Positions 6,721 to 14,376 of a DNA stretch of 14,425 bases are shown one piece after another. The translations under genes and the position numbers were made by a program. Location: assembly GCA_050744165.1 (NCBI GenBank), contig JBOGGN010000407.1:1-14425 (forward strand). Reading direction: 5' to 3'. Under the pieces are notes generated by a model. It was not told the DNA's origin and made no database searches. It saw nothing but the letters and a program-made list of their open reading frames with translations. This DNA comes from JBOGGN01 sp050744165. GTDB taxonomy: Bacteria; Actinomycetota; Acidimicrobiia; Acidimicrobiales; Palsa-688. Positions within the stretch are counted from its first letter, which is position 1, and the number at the start of each line of letters is the position of its first letter.

Positions 6721-8357
6721 ACGTGCTCTCGGTCTCGGTGACCGAGCGGGGCCGGACTCTGGCGGGCCGCTTGCCCTGGGAGCACAGCCACGGCGACGCG
6801 GCGGCGACGATCCGGGCCCGCTGGCACAAGATGGACGGCTTCGTCCTGTTCCTGGCGACGGGAGCCGCCGTCCGCATCGTGTCGCCGCTGCTGGCCGACA
6901 AGCGCAGCGACCCGGCGGTGGTCTGCGTCGACGAGGTCGGCAGGTACGCCGTCGCCCTGTGCGGTGGCCACCTCGGGGGGGCCAACCAGCTGGCTCGGGC
7001 GGTGGCCGAACGGCTGGGCGCGGAGCCGGTCATCACCACCGCGACCGACGCCGCCGGGGTGTCGGGGCTGGACCAGCTGCGAGGGTTCGCCTCCTCGGGC
7101 GACGTAGCTGCGGTGACCGCCGCCTTGCTTGACAGCCGCCCGGTGCGGGTGGAGAACTCTCTGAACTGGCCCCTCCCCCTGAAGGGAGACGACGAGGGGG
7201 AGGTCACCGTGACGGTCACCGATCATCGGGTCCTCGACCCGCCGAAGGGACACGCGGTGCTCCACCCGCCGTCGCTCGTCGCCGGAATCGGAACTTCGTC
7301 TGCGGCCTCACCCGATGAGGTGCGCGACCTTTTGGCGGCCGTCGTCGACGGTGCCGGCCTGGCCATCGAGTCGGTGGCCGAAGTGGCGACCATCGACCGC
7401 CGCCGGGAACATCCGGCGCTGGTCGCGCTCGGACTCCCGATCCGGGATTTCGGCGCCGCCCAACTGGCGGCGGTCGACGTGCCGACGCCGAGCGACGTCG
7501 TCCGAGACGCCGTCGGGACGGCCAGCGTGTGCGAGGCCGCCGCCCTCCTGGCGTCGGGACCGAGCGGCCAGTTGGTGGTGCCCAAGCGATCGGGTGCCGC
7601 CGCCACCGTCGCCATCGCCCGGCGGTGCCGCCCGCGGGGTCGCCTGTCGGTCGTTGGGCTGGGGCCGGGATCGGCGGACCATCGCACCCCCGCCGCGGAG
7701 GCCGCCGTTCGACAGGCCGAGCTGGTCATCGGCTATGGCCCTTACCTCGAACAGTGCGCCGACCTCGTCGACCCTGGCCAACAACGGGTCGCGTCGCCGA
7801 TCGGGGAGGAAATGGTTCGGGCGAAGCAAGCCCTCGCCGAGGCCGAGGCGGGCCGGACGGTGGCCTTGGTGTGCTCCGGCGACGCCGGTACCTACGCCAT
7901 GGCCTCGATCGTGCTGGAACTGGCTGACGGCGGCGTCGACGTCGAGGTGGTGCCGGGGATCACGGCCGCCTCCGCGTGCGCCGCCCTGCTGGGGGCACCG
8001 CTGGGCCACGACCATTGCGCCATTAGCCTGTCGGACCTGCTCACCAACTGGGACGTCATCGCCAACCGGGTGCGGGCCGCGGGCCAGGCCGATTTGGTCG
8101 TGACGCTCTACAACCCGCGCTCGCACGCACGAGATTGGCAGCTGCGGGAGGCGTTGGAGATCCTGCGCGAGCACCGCCCGTCCACGACGCCAGTGGGGAT
8201 CGTCACCGATGCCGCTCGGAGCGGTCAGGACGTCACCCTGACGACGCTGGGGTCGGTCGAGCTGGCGTCGGTTGGCATGACGTCGTGCGTCGTCGTCGGC
8301 GCCACGACAACCAGGGTGGTGCACGGGCGCATGGTCACCCCCCGGGGGTACCAGTGA
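6717..8357 (+). CDS. cbiGH: CbiG - CbiH/CobJ fusion: cobalt-precorrin-5A hydrolase and precorrin-3B C17-methyltransferase (546 aa)
   Basis: Two corrin enzymes are fused. Residues 1-about 305 are CbiG, which opens the delta-lactone of cobalt-precorrin-5A with loss of acetaldehyde. Marks are FLATGAAVRIVSPLL at 45-59, VVCVDEVGRYAVALCGGHLGGAN at 68-90, LVAGIGTSS at 187-195, and the C-terminal LVVPKRSG region. Residues about 308-546 are CbiH/CobJ, the C17-methyltransferase and ring-contraction enzyme: SVVGLGPGSADHRTPAA at 311-327, VCSGDAGTYAMA at 385-396, VVPGITAASACAALLGAPLGHD at 411-432, and ISLSDLLTNWDVI at 436-448. The frame is open further upstream, but that part is the shadow of cbiET; the ATG at 6717 forms an ATGA overlap with the cbiET stop. 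The stop overlaps the ferredoxin GTG. In the pathway CbiH acts before CbiF, and CbiG after it. Confidence 0.95.
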   Translation: MNVLSVSVTERGRTLAGRLPWEHSHGDAAATIRARWHKMDGFVLFLATGAAVRIVSPLLADKRSDPAVVCVDEVGRYAVALCGGHLGGANQLARAVAERLGAEPVITTATDAAGVSGLDQLRGFASSGDVAAVTAALLDSRPVRVENSLNWPLPLKGDDEGEVTVTVTDHRVLDPPKGHAVLHPPSLVAGIGTSSAASPDEVRDLLAAVVDGAGLAIESVAEVATIDRRREHPALVALGLPIRDFGAAQLAAVDVPTPSDVVRDAVGTASVCEAAALLASGPSGQLVVPKRSGAAATVAIARRCRPRGRLSVVGLGPGSADHRTPAAEAAVRQAELVIGYGPYLEQCADLVDPGQQRVASPIGEEMVRAKQALAEAEAGRTVALVCSGDAGTYAMASIVLELADGGVDVEVVPGITAASACAALLGAPLGHDHCAISLSDLLTNWDVIANRVRAAGQADLVVTLYNPRSHARDWQLREALEILREHRPSTTPVGIVTDAARSGQDVTLTTLGSVELASVGMTSCVVVGATTTRVVHGRMVTPRGYQ

Positions 8358-8533
8358 CCACCGTCGTCATCGACGCTCGATGCACCGCCTGCGGCCAGTG
8401 CCTGGCGACGTGCCCGACCGGCGCCCTGCGGGCCGCCCCCCGGCGACCGCTGGTCGTCCTCGGGCGCTGCAACGGTTGCGGCGAGTGCCTCGAGATCTGC
8501 CCGGTCGATGCCATCTCCGAGGTGCGCCAGTGA
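8354..8533 (+). CDS. small 2[4Fe-4S] ferredoxin inside the cobalamin operon (59 aa)
   Basis: This bacterial-type ferredoxin has two complete cluster motifs, C10-x2-C13-x2-C16-x3-C20-P and C39-x2-C42-x2-C45-x3-C49-P. It would carry low-potential electrons in the cytosol. The GTG at 8354 overlaps the cbiGH stop as GTGA, so it is translationally coupled and belongs to the operon. The cobalamin-pathway role is not established. Candidate partners include the preceding CbiH domain, the Fe-S-bearing tail of CbiX, or a Co(II)/Co(I) reduction step. The C-terminus (CPVDAISEVRQ, then stop) is partly copied in DNA 84 bases downstream. A free-standing Fe-S assembly or scaffold protein is an alternative reading, but the spacing is that of a standard ferredoxin. 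Confidence 0.92.
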   Translation: MTTVVIDARCTACGQCLATCPTGALRAAPRRPLVVLGRCNGCGECLEICPVDAISEVRQ

Positions 8534-8541
8534 GCCGGTGC
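8497..8541 (+). repeat. 45-bp direct repeat, copy 1 (3' end of the ferredoxin gene)
   Basis: This stretch covers the last 12 sense codons of the ferredoxin gene, its stop, and 8 bases beyond. It recurs at 8581-8625 with 43 of 45 bases identical, the differences being at 8503 and 8529. The offset of 84 bases is a multiple of three. Confidence 0.9.
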
Positions 8542-8552
8542 TCGCCCGTGAG

Positions 8553-8583
8553 CCGAGGTGCGCCGGTGAGCCGGTGCAAACTG
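8553..8583 (+). repeat. 31-bp direct repeat, middle copy
   Basis: Beginning CCGAGGTGCGCCGGTGAGCC, this 31-base unit is identical to 8601-8631. It shares its first 25 bases, with one change, with 8517-8541. It contains GCGCCGG and CCGGTGC arms around TGAG, a potential 7-bp RNA hairpin with one G-U pair. Confidence 0.9.
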
Positions 8584-8625
8584 CCCTGTCGATGCCATCT
8601 CCGAGGTGCGCCGGTGAGCCGGTGC
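8581..8625 (+). repeat. 45-bp direct repeat, copy 2 (fossil ferredoxin tail)
   Basis: This is a second copy of 8497-8541. Read in the ferredoxin frame it again spells CPVDAISEVR followed by Arg and a stop, so it looks like a partial tandem duplication of the ferredoxin 3' end. It overlaps the third 31-base unit (8601-8631) and ends 56 bases before the chosen cbiC start. Confidence 0.9.
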
Positions 8626-8681
8626 AAACTGACGTCACCAGAATGCGCTATCACGCGTTCTGGCGGCGCCAGTTTCGAGCG

Positions 8682-9302
8682 ATGAGCGCCATTCACCCGA
8701 TAGAGCGGGAGAGCTACCGGATCCTCCGGGACCGCATCGACCTCTCCCACCTGGCACCGGGACCGCGGGCGGTAGTCGAGCGGGTCATTCACGCCACCGC
8801 CGACCTGGAGTACGCGGCCACCATGGTTGCCCCCACGGCGGCAGTCGACGCCGCCGTCGCCGCCTTGGCCTCCGGGCGCCCCGTCGTGGCCGACGTCGAG
8901 ATGACCCGGTCGGGCATCACCGGGGTCGCCGCCGCCTGCTACCTCCGAGCGGCTGAGGCCGCCCCCGGCCTGACCCGCTCGGCCGCCGCCATTCGGCTGG
9001 CGGCCGACCACCATCCCGAGGGCGCCGTGGTCGTGATCGGCTGCGCGCCCACGGCGTTGTCCGAGGCGCTGGCGCTGGCCCGCGACGGACGCTGGCAGCC
9101 GGCGGTGCTCATAGCCCTCCCGGTCGGCTTCGTGGGCGCATCGGCCGCCAAGCAGGCGGCGCTGGCCAGCGGCTTGGCGGTCATCAGCAATACCGGCGAG
9201 AAAGGTGGGGCCGCGGCCGCGGCGGCGGTGTGCAACGCGCTGGTTCGGTTGGCGTCCAATGGCGACCACTACCGCGACCGGGGTGGCGCACCACATGACT
9301 GA
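8682..9302 (+). CDS. cbiC: (cobalt-)precorrin-8 methylmutase CbiC/CobH (206 aa)
   Basis: This enzyme moves the methyl group from C11 to C12 of (cobalt-)precorrin-8, giving (cobalt-bound) hydrogenobyrinic/cobyrinic acid, the last ring-forming step. The catalytic histidine is His37 in RVIHATADLEYA. Other marks are VVADVEMTRSGITG at 68-81, GCAPTAL at 120-126, ALPVGFVGASAAK at 145-157, and EKGGAAAAAAVCNAL at 173-187. ATG 8682 gives a family-typical length. However, the frame stays open upstream through the whole repeat region, with in-frame ATGs at 8643, 8592 and 8508, and none of the starts has a good Shine-Dalgarno, so an extended N-terminus cannot be excluded. The stop overlaps the cbiX start by 8 bases. 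It is the only gene of the operon separated from its predecessor by a long gap (148 bases). Confidence 0.93.
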   Translation: MSAIHPIERESYRILRDRIDLSHLAPGPRAVVERVIHATADLEYAATMVAPTAAVDAAVAALASGRPVVADVEMTRSGITGVAAACYLRAAEAAPGLTRSAAAIRLAADHHPEGAVVVIGCAPTALSEALALARDGRWQPAVLIALPVGFVGASAAKQAALASGLAVISNTGEKGGAAAAAAVCNALVRLASNGDHYRDRGGAPHD

Positions 9303-10167
9303 CCACGACGAGGCTCCCGCCCTTCTTCTGGTGGGTCACGGCAGCCGCTCGGCTGAAGGCGTCGCCGCGTACTGGCGCTTCGCTGAGGTGGTGCGGGACC
9401 TGGCACCTGAGCTCCGTCTGGGCTGCGGCTTCATCGAGTTGGCCGCCCCTGATCTGGACACCGCCATCGACGCGCTGGTGGCAGCGGGTGCCAGCAGCGT
9501 GGTGGCCGTCCCCCTGGTTCTGCTCGGCGCGGGTCACATGAAGAACGACGGTCCCTCGACCCTGGCCCGAGCCCGGCAGCGCCACCAGCACGTGTCCTTC
9601 GCCTACGCCCGGGCGCTCGGGGTGCACCCGGCGCCCCTGGCGGTCGCCCGGCAGCGGATCGAGACGGCCGCCAAGGGGTGGCCGCTCGCCGATCTCGCGG
9701 TGATCATCGTCGGCCGGGGATCGAGCGACCCCGACGCCAACTCCGACCTGTTCAAGGTGGCCCGGCTGCTGTGGCGGGGCCCAGGGCCGCAGGTGGTGGA
9801 GGCAGCCTTCGTGTCGTTGGCCGCACCGTCGGTGCCCGACGCACTGGAGCGCGGCCGGCGGCTCGGCGCCCGGTACCTGGCCATCGTCCCCTACTTCCTA
9901 TTCACCGGAGTCCTGGTGCAGCGCATCGCGGCCCAAGCCCGGGCCTGGGCCGACGAGCACCCTGACCTCAAGGTGCGGGTCGGTCCCGAGCTTGGGCACG
10001 ACCGGCTGTTGGCGGAGTTGGTGCTGGAGCGTTACCGAGAAGCCCGCCAGGGCGACACCCGGATGAACTGCGATTGCTGCACCTATCGAGTGGCCCTGCC
10101 CGGCTTCGAGGACCGGGTGGCGGCGCCGGTGCCGATGCATACCCACGGCGAGACCCACCGGCACTGA
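9295..10167 (+). CDS. cbiX: sirohydrochlorin cobaltochelatase, long-form CbiX (290 aa)
   Basis: CbiX inserts Co(II) into sirohydrochlorin at the entry of the cobalt-early route. This is the two-domain long form. The N-terminal half carries the metal ligands His15 (LLLVGHGSRSAEG) and His81 (LLGAGHMKNDGP). In the C-terminal half the matching motif is VIIVGRGSSDPDAN with Arg141 in place of His, so it is probably not catalytic. Near the end, MNCDCC at 257-262 fits the MxCxxC motif linked to a [4Fe-4S] centre in Bacillus CbiX. It is followed by YRVALPGFEDRV and a His-rich tail (His282, 284, 288, 290) that could bind or store metal. ATG 9295 overlaps the cbiC stop by 8 bases. An in-frame ATG at 9259 is possible but leaves an unlikely N-terminus. 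It is the last gene of the operon. Confidence 0.94.
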   Translation: MTDHDEAPALLLVGHGSRSAEGVAAYWRFAEVVRDLAPELRLGCGFIELAAPDLDTAIDALVAAGASSVVAVPLVLLGAGHMKNDGPSTLARARQRHQHVSFAYARALGVHPAPLAVARQRIETAAKGWPLADLAVIIVGRGSSDPDANSDLFKVARLLWRGPGPQVVEAAFVSLAAPSVPDALERGRRLGARYLAIVPYFLFTGVLVQRIAAQARAWADEHPDLKVRVGPELGHDRLLAELVLERYREARQGDTRMNCDCCTYRVALPGFEDRVAAPVPMHTHGETHRH

Positions 10168-10190
10168 GTGCCCTGGAGCGCTGGGAATCA

Positions 10191-10225
10191 CAGCTGGGCA
10201 GCTGGGCAGCTGGATCACTGCTGGA

Positions 10226-10229
<4 letters not shown>
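10191..10229. repeat. short tandem repeats between the convergent cbiX and ALDH genes
   Basis: Three 8-base units, CAGCTGGG, CAGCTGGG and CAGCTGGA, occupy 10191-10214. TGGATCAC then occurs twice, at 10211-10218 and 10222-10229. CAGCTG is itself palindromic, so several alternative hairpins are possible. The array fills the 58-base gap between the two facing stop codons and runs into the ALDH stop. It may help end transcription, but no T-run is visible on either strand. Confidence 0.6.
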
Positions 10230-11650
<1,421 letters not shown>

Positions 11651-11656
11651 AAAACG

Positions 11657-11662
11657 ACTCTA
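11657..11662 (-). promoter_or_regulatory. putative -10 box of the ALDH gene (leaderless)
   Basis: On the minus strand this reads TAGAGT, fitting TANNNT, with 6 bases to the ATG. No Shine-Dalgarno lies between, consistent with transcription beginning at or next to the start codon. Confidence 0.45.
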
Positions 11663-11822
11663 CGTCTGGCCGTCTCGGCCTGATCTTTCGACGAAACCGG
11701 GCCATTGCGACAAATTTCACGGAAGACTCAAGTATCAGGCGCCTTTCTGCCGACTCTGTCATTGGTAAATCCGGTCGTTCGAGTACCGGGTTCTGACAAA
11801 CGGCCCGAACAGGAGGCCACCG
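11663..11822. other. intergenic region with no recognised gene
   Basis: This spacer separates the ALDH start (minus) from the small gene at 11823 (plus). It is visibly less GC-rich than the flanking genes. It holds the ALDH-side palindrome and the strong Shine-Dalgarno of the small gene at its right end. No convincing plus-strand -35/-10 pair or RNA gene was recognised. Confidence 0.5.
11686..11696. promoter_or_regulatory. perfect palindrome upstream of ALDH, possible operator
   Basis: TTTCG-A-CGAAA is a perfect 5-1-5 palindrome 24-34 bases upstream of the putative ALDH -10 box, near its -35 region. Such a site could bind a dimeric repressor. The arms are short and could arise by chance. Confidence 0.3.
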
Positions 11823-12017
11823 ATGGCGATAGCGAGTGTCTCGGCGGTGACAGCGGCAACGGCGGCGACACTGGCTCGACCGGCACACGTGGTGCGGCGC
11901 CGTAGTGGACAGGTGGTCGTCATCCTGGCGGGGCGCGACGCCCTGTCGGAGGCGGCTGAGTGGCGGGCCCGCGGTTACCGCGTCGACGCCATCAGCGGCG
12001 ATCTGCTGGGCCTGTAG
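11823..12017 (+). CDS. small uncharacterised protein (64 aa)
   Basis: I do not recognise this family. It is called as a gene because the ATG follows a perfect AGGAGG at 11811-11816 with a 6-base spacer. The second half of the frame also uses codons with G or C in the third position, as the neighbours do. The product has an Ala/Thr/Ser/Val-rich start (1-20), a basic RRR near 25-27, then VVVILAGRDALSEAAEWRAR and a tail ending in GDLLGL. The back half resembles a short beta-alpha-beta unit with an amphipathic helix. There are no cysteines and no clear membrane segment or signal peptide. The stop is 11 bases from the convergent NlpC/P60 stop. It could also be the remnant of a larger protein. Confidence 0.6.
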   Translation: MAIASVSAVTAATAATLARPAHVVRRRSGQVVVILAGRDALSEAAEWRARGYRVDAISGDLLGL

Positions 12018-12029
12018 CCCCCCAGGGCT
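12016..12029. terminator. short hairpin at the convergent stop codons
   Basis: AGCCC and GGGCT form a perfect 5-bp stem around CCCA. It overlaps the stop of the small plus-strand gene and touches the stop of the minus-strand NlpC/P60 gene. Its position suits a bidirectional transcription end, but there is no T-run on either side. Confidence 0.3.
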
Positions 12030-13330
12030 TACCGTCCCGACGAATGCCAAGGGCTGCCCAGCCGAGCCGCGATCACGGGGTCGATCCGCACCGCGCCGAC
12101 GAGGTCGTGCTGGTAGATGGGGACCACGTCCACGTTCTCGCCGGTCTCGGGGGCCTGGACCATCTCCCCGTGGCCGAGGTAGATGGCCACATGGTCGATG
12201 AACGACGGGTCGGTCGGATCCAGCGCCCAGAACAACAAGTCGCCGGGCTCGATCTGTGCCAGCGGCACCGCGGGACCGGCGAGCGCCTGGTCGGCGGCGG
12301 TGCGAGGCAGGTAGATGCCTGCCGCCGCGAACGACCAGCCCACCAGGCCGGAACAGTCGAATCCGGTGGGCCCGGTCGCACCCCAGACATAGGGCGTGCC
12401 AACCTTGCCGAGCGCGGCCGTCAACGCCGTCGACAGCTGTGCCGCCGTCAGTAGTTGCTTGCCGGCGCGGGTCACACTGGAGGTGCTCGCCCCTAACGCC
12501 AGCCCGGGACGCATCAGCTCCACCGAGGCCCCCTTGGCGATGGCCTCGATCGATGTCTGCAGCGAGAAGGGGTCGACCGCGGGGGCGCTGACGACCAACC
12601 CCGACTGCGGGGTCAGGCCCAGCTGCGCGCTCATCTGGTCGGAGACCACCATGTCCACGCCGGGCAGGCCAACGGACATGAAGGCGCCCAGCCAGTGCTG
12701 GCTGACGGCCCCGGAACCGGCAGCCGCCACCGGGACCTCGACACCGAGGCTCAGCTTGCGGTCCCGCGACATGTCGAACGACGACGCCAGCGACCCAGAA
12801 GCGACGTATTGCCACAGCTGGTCGGAGCCGGCCGAGGCCTTTGGAGTGAAGTTCCGGAAGGTGCTCGGGTTGACGCCGATGGTGGCCGCCGGCGCTCCCT
12901 GGAGCTGCACCGTGCCGCTGTCCACCACCTCGACCGCGGTCACGCCCTTCAGTCGCTGGATGGCCTGCAACTCGGTCGCGGTCACCGCGGTCGGAAGAGT
13001 CACCAGCGCGTTGGGCGAGCGGAGGGTCGCCATGGCAGACACCGCGGGAACTGTCGTGGTCGTGGCAACGCCGGCTTCGCCTGACAGGTCCGCAGCCTCC
13101 GGAGTGGCCGAGCCAAGGGCTCGGTGCGCTCCAATCGCCCTGGTCTGAACATCGCGGCTGCCACCACGGGCATCTGACACCACCACCAGGGCCAGCAAGC
13201 TCAGCACGACCAGCCCCGCAGCGCAGATCAACTGCAGGCCGGGACGAGGCGCGCCGTGCCGGTGCCGCTCCTGCTCGGACGCGGCAAATGCCTGGAAGGC
13301 ACCCCCCGATGTGCTTTTCGAACCTTTCAT
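12029..13330 (-). CDS. membrane-anchored NlpC/P60 peptidoglycan hydrolase with an extra extracellular domain (433 aa)
   Basis: This is a probable cell-wall endopeptidase cutting peptide cross-links or stems outside the membrane. Residues 1-30 are basic/polar, and 31-52 form one hydrophobic membrane segment with no cleavage site seen, giving an N-in, C-out anchor. Residues about 100-275 form a domain with the pattern ALVTLPTAVTATELQAIQRL..GVTAVEVV, reminiscent of the extracellular domain of MacB/FtsX-like ABC permeases. The NlpC/P60 domain spans about 300-425, with Cys326 in TGFDCSGLVGWSF, His380 in FIDHVAIYLG, and Gln392 at the spacing where the third polar residue (His, Glu or Gln) usually lies. 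The gene is divergent from the lipoprotein at 13477. The hydrolase call is firm; the middle-domain resemblance is tentative. Confidence 0.9.
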   Translation of the reverse strand: MKGSKSTSGGAFQAFAASEQERHRHGAPRPGLQLICAAGLVVLSLLALVVVSDARGGSRDVQTRAIGAHRALGSATPEAADLSGEAGVATTTTVPAVSAMATLRSPNALVTLPTAVTATELQAIQRLKGVTAVEVVDSGTVQLQGAPAATIGVNPSTFRNFTPKASAGSDQLWQYVASGSLASSFDMSRDRKLSLGVEVPVAAAGSGAVSQHWLGAFMSVGLPGVDMVVSDQMSAQLGLTPQSGLVVSAPAVDPFSLQTSIEAIAKGASVELMRPGLALGASTSSVTRAGKQLLTAAQLSTALTAALGKVGTPYVWGATGPTGFDCSGLVGWSFAAAGIYLPRTAADQALAGPAVPLAQIEPGDLLFWALDPTDPSFIDHVAIYLGHGEMVQAPETGENVDVVPIYQHDLVGAVRIDPVIAARLGSPWHSSGR

Positions 13331-13348
13331 CCCCGGTACCGCAACCAG

Positions 13349-13378
13349 AACTTAATGTCCATTTAGGGCAGATGTCAT
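13349..13378 (-). promoter_or_regulatory. candidate promoter of the NlpC/P60 gene
   Basis: On the minus strand ATGACA (13373-13378) matches TTGACA at five of six positions. It is followed after 18 bases by TAAGTT (13349-13354), which fits TANNNT. The ATG lies 18 bases after the -10 box, leaving a leader of only about a dozen bases. Confidence 0.4.
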
Positions 13379-13476
13379 TCGGTCCCGCCTCCAGAACGCC
13401 GAAAACAAGATCAAAGCCGCCGGATCTCCCCACATCAGGGGCGGGTTCGGCCAGTTTGCCGGGAGGCGAGTTGCAC

Positions 13477-14376
13477 ATGGGTCGGACAGGAACGCGTCAC
13501 ACGGGCGGCCACAGGTTGGCGATCGCGGCCTTGGCGCTGGGCATCAGCGCCGTCGGCCTGGCGTGCTCGTCAGGACCGAGCGCCAAGCCGCTGTCGTTGA
13601 AGACCACGTCGGCTGGACAAGGCTCGACGGCCGGCTCCACGGCGGCCGGTGCCAGCGCGCCCGCAGCGGGCGGGAGTTCGGCCACCAATGCTGCCCCCGT
13701 TGCCGGGACATCCGCCCCTTCATCTGCCGCCACACCTGCGGCAACCTCCCCGACGACGCACACCACGACGGCGCCAGTGAACCACAGCAATCCGACCAGC
13801 CAGCCGACCACCGCACCCACCCAGCCGGCAGCCACCAACAACGGCCCCGCGCCGACCACCCCGGGCACCTACCGGTACAACGGGTCGGGTACCACGGTCT
13901 TGGAGACCAGTAGCGGCACCCAGAGCCTGCCGGCGGCCACCCAGACCAACCTCACCATCTCTGGTGGCGGTGCCAGCGAGCAGTGGGCCAACTCGGTCAC
14001 CACCGACAACCTGACCTTCACCAGTTCCGGTGTGTTCCTCACCTCGGAGACGCTGAGCTCGGCAACGGGCGCCGCGGGCACCTCCTGCGTGTTCGCCAGC
14101 CCGGTCGCCTACCCGCCGTGGCCGCTGGCAGTGGGCAAGTCCTCGTCGGGCACCGCCAACTGCGGATCTGGCACGTTGAGCCTGAGCGTCCAAGTGGTCA
14201 GCCAGTCGGGCGCCAACTTCGTGGTCAAGATCAGCCAGACCTCGGGATCGCTCAAGGTCACCGAGACCGACACCTACTCCCCCAGCCTGCGGATGCCGAT
14301 CGCCACGTCCTTCGTGATCCTCGGCTCCTACGGGTCGACCGCGGTCTCCACTCAGTCGAGCTACACCCTGGCGTGA
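13477..14376 (+). CDS. putative secreted lipoprotein with Ala/Thr/Ser/Pro-rich linker (299 aa)
   Basis: I do not recognise a named family. The N-terminus is a signal peptide: basic MGRTGTRHTGGHR, a hydrophobic stretch (14-28), and Cys30 in VGLACSSG as a likely lipidation site. The -3 residue is Gly rather than Leu, so the lipobox is imperfect. Residues about 31-130 are a low-complexity Ala/Ser/Thr/Pro/Gly linker, as in wall-spanning lipoproteins. The rest (about 130-299) looks like a beta-rich domain beginning GTYRYNGSGTT, with Cys residues in GTSCVFAS and TANCGSG that may form a disulfide. ATG 13477 follows GGAGG at 13462-13466. A TTG at 13471 is an in-frame alternative, and the longer open frame back to 13288 overlaps the divergent gene. 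Shared location with the NlpC/P60 gene suggests an envelope role. Confidence 0.8.
   Translation: MGRTGTRHTGGHRLAIAALALGISAVGLACSSGPSAKPLSLKTTSAGQGSTAGSTAAGASAPAAGGSSATNAAPVAGTSAPSSAATPAATSPTTHTTTAPVNHSNPTSQPTTAPTQPAATNNGPAPTTPGTYRYNGSGTTVLETSSGTQSLPAATQTNLTISGGGASEQWANSVTTDNLTFTSSGVFLTSETLSSATGAAGTSCVFASPVAYPPWPLAVGKSSSGTANCGSGTLSLSVQVVSQSGANFVVKISQTSGSLKVTETDTYSPSLRMPIATSFVILGSYGSTAVSTQSSYTLA

Noticed and set aside
5028..7265. 745-residue open frame on the minus strand
   Set aside because: It lies opposite cbiD, cbiET and cbiGH, which have unmistakable family motifs; the antisense product has none.
8517..8631. CRISPR-like array
   Set aside because: There are only three units with spacings of 36 and 48 bases, the repeats derive from the ferredoxin coding end, and no cas genes are present.
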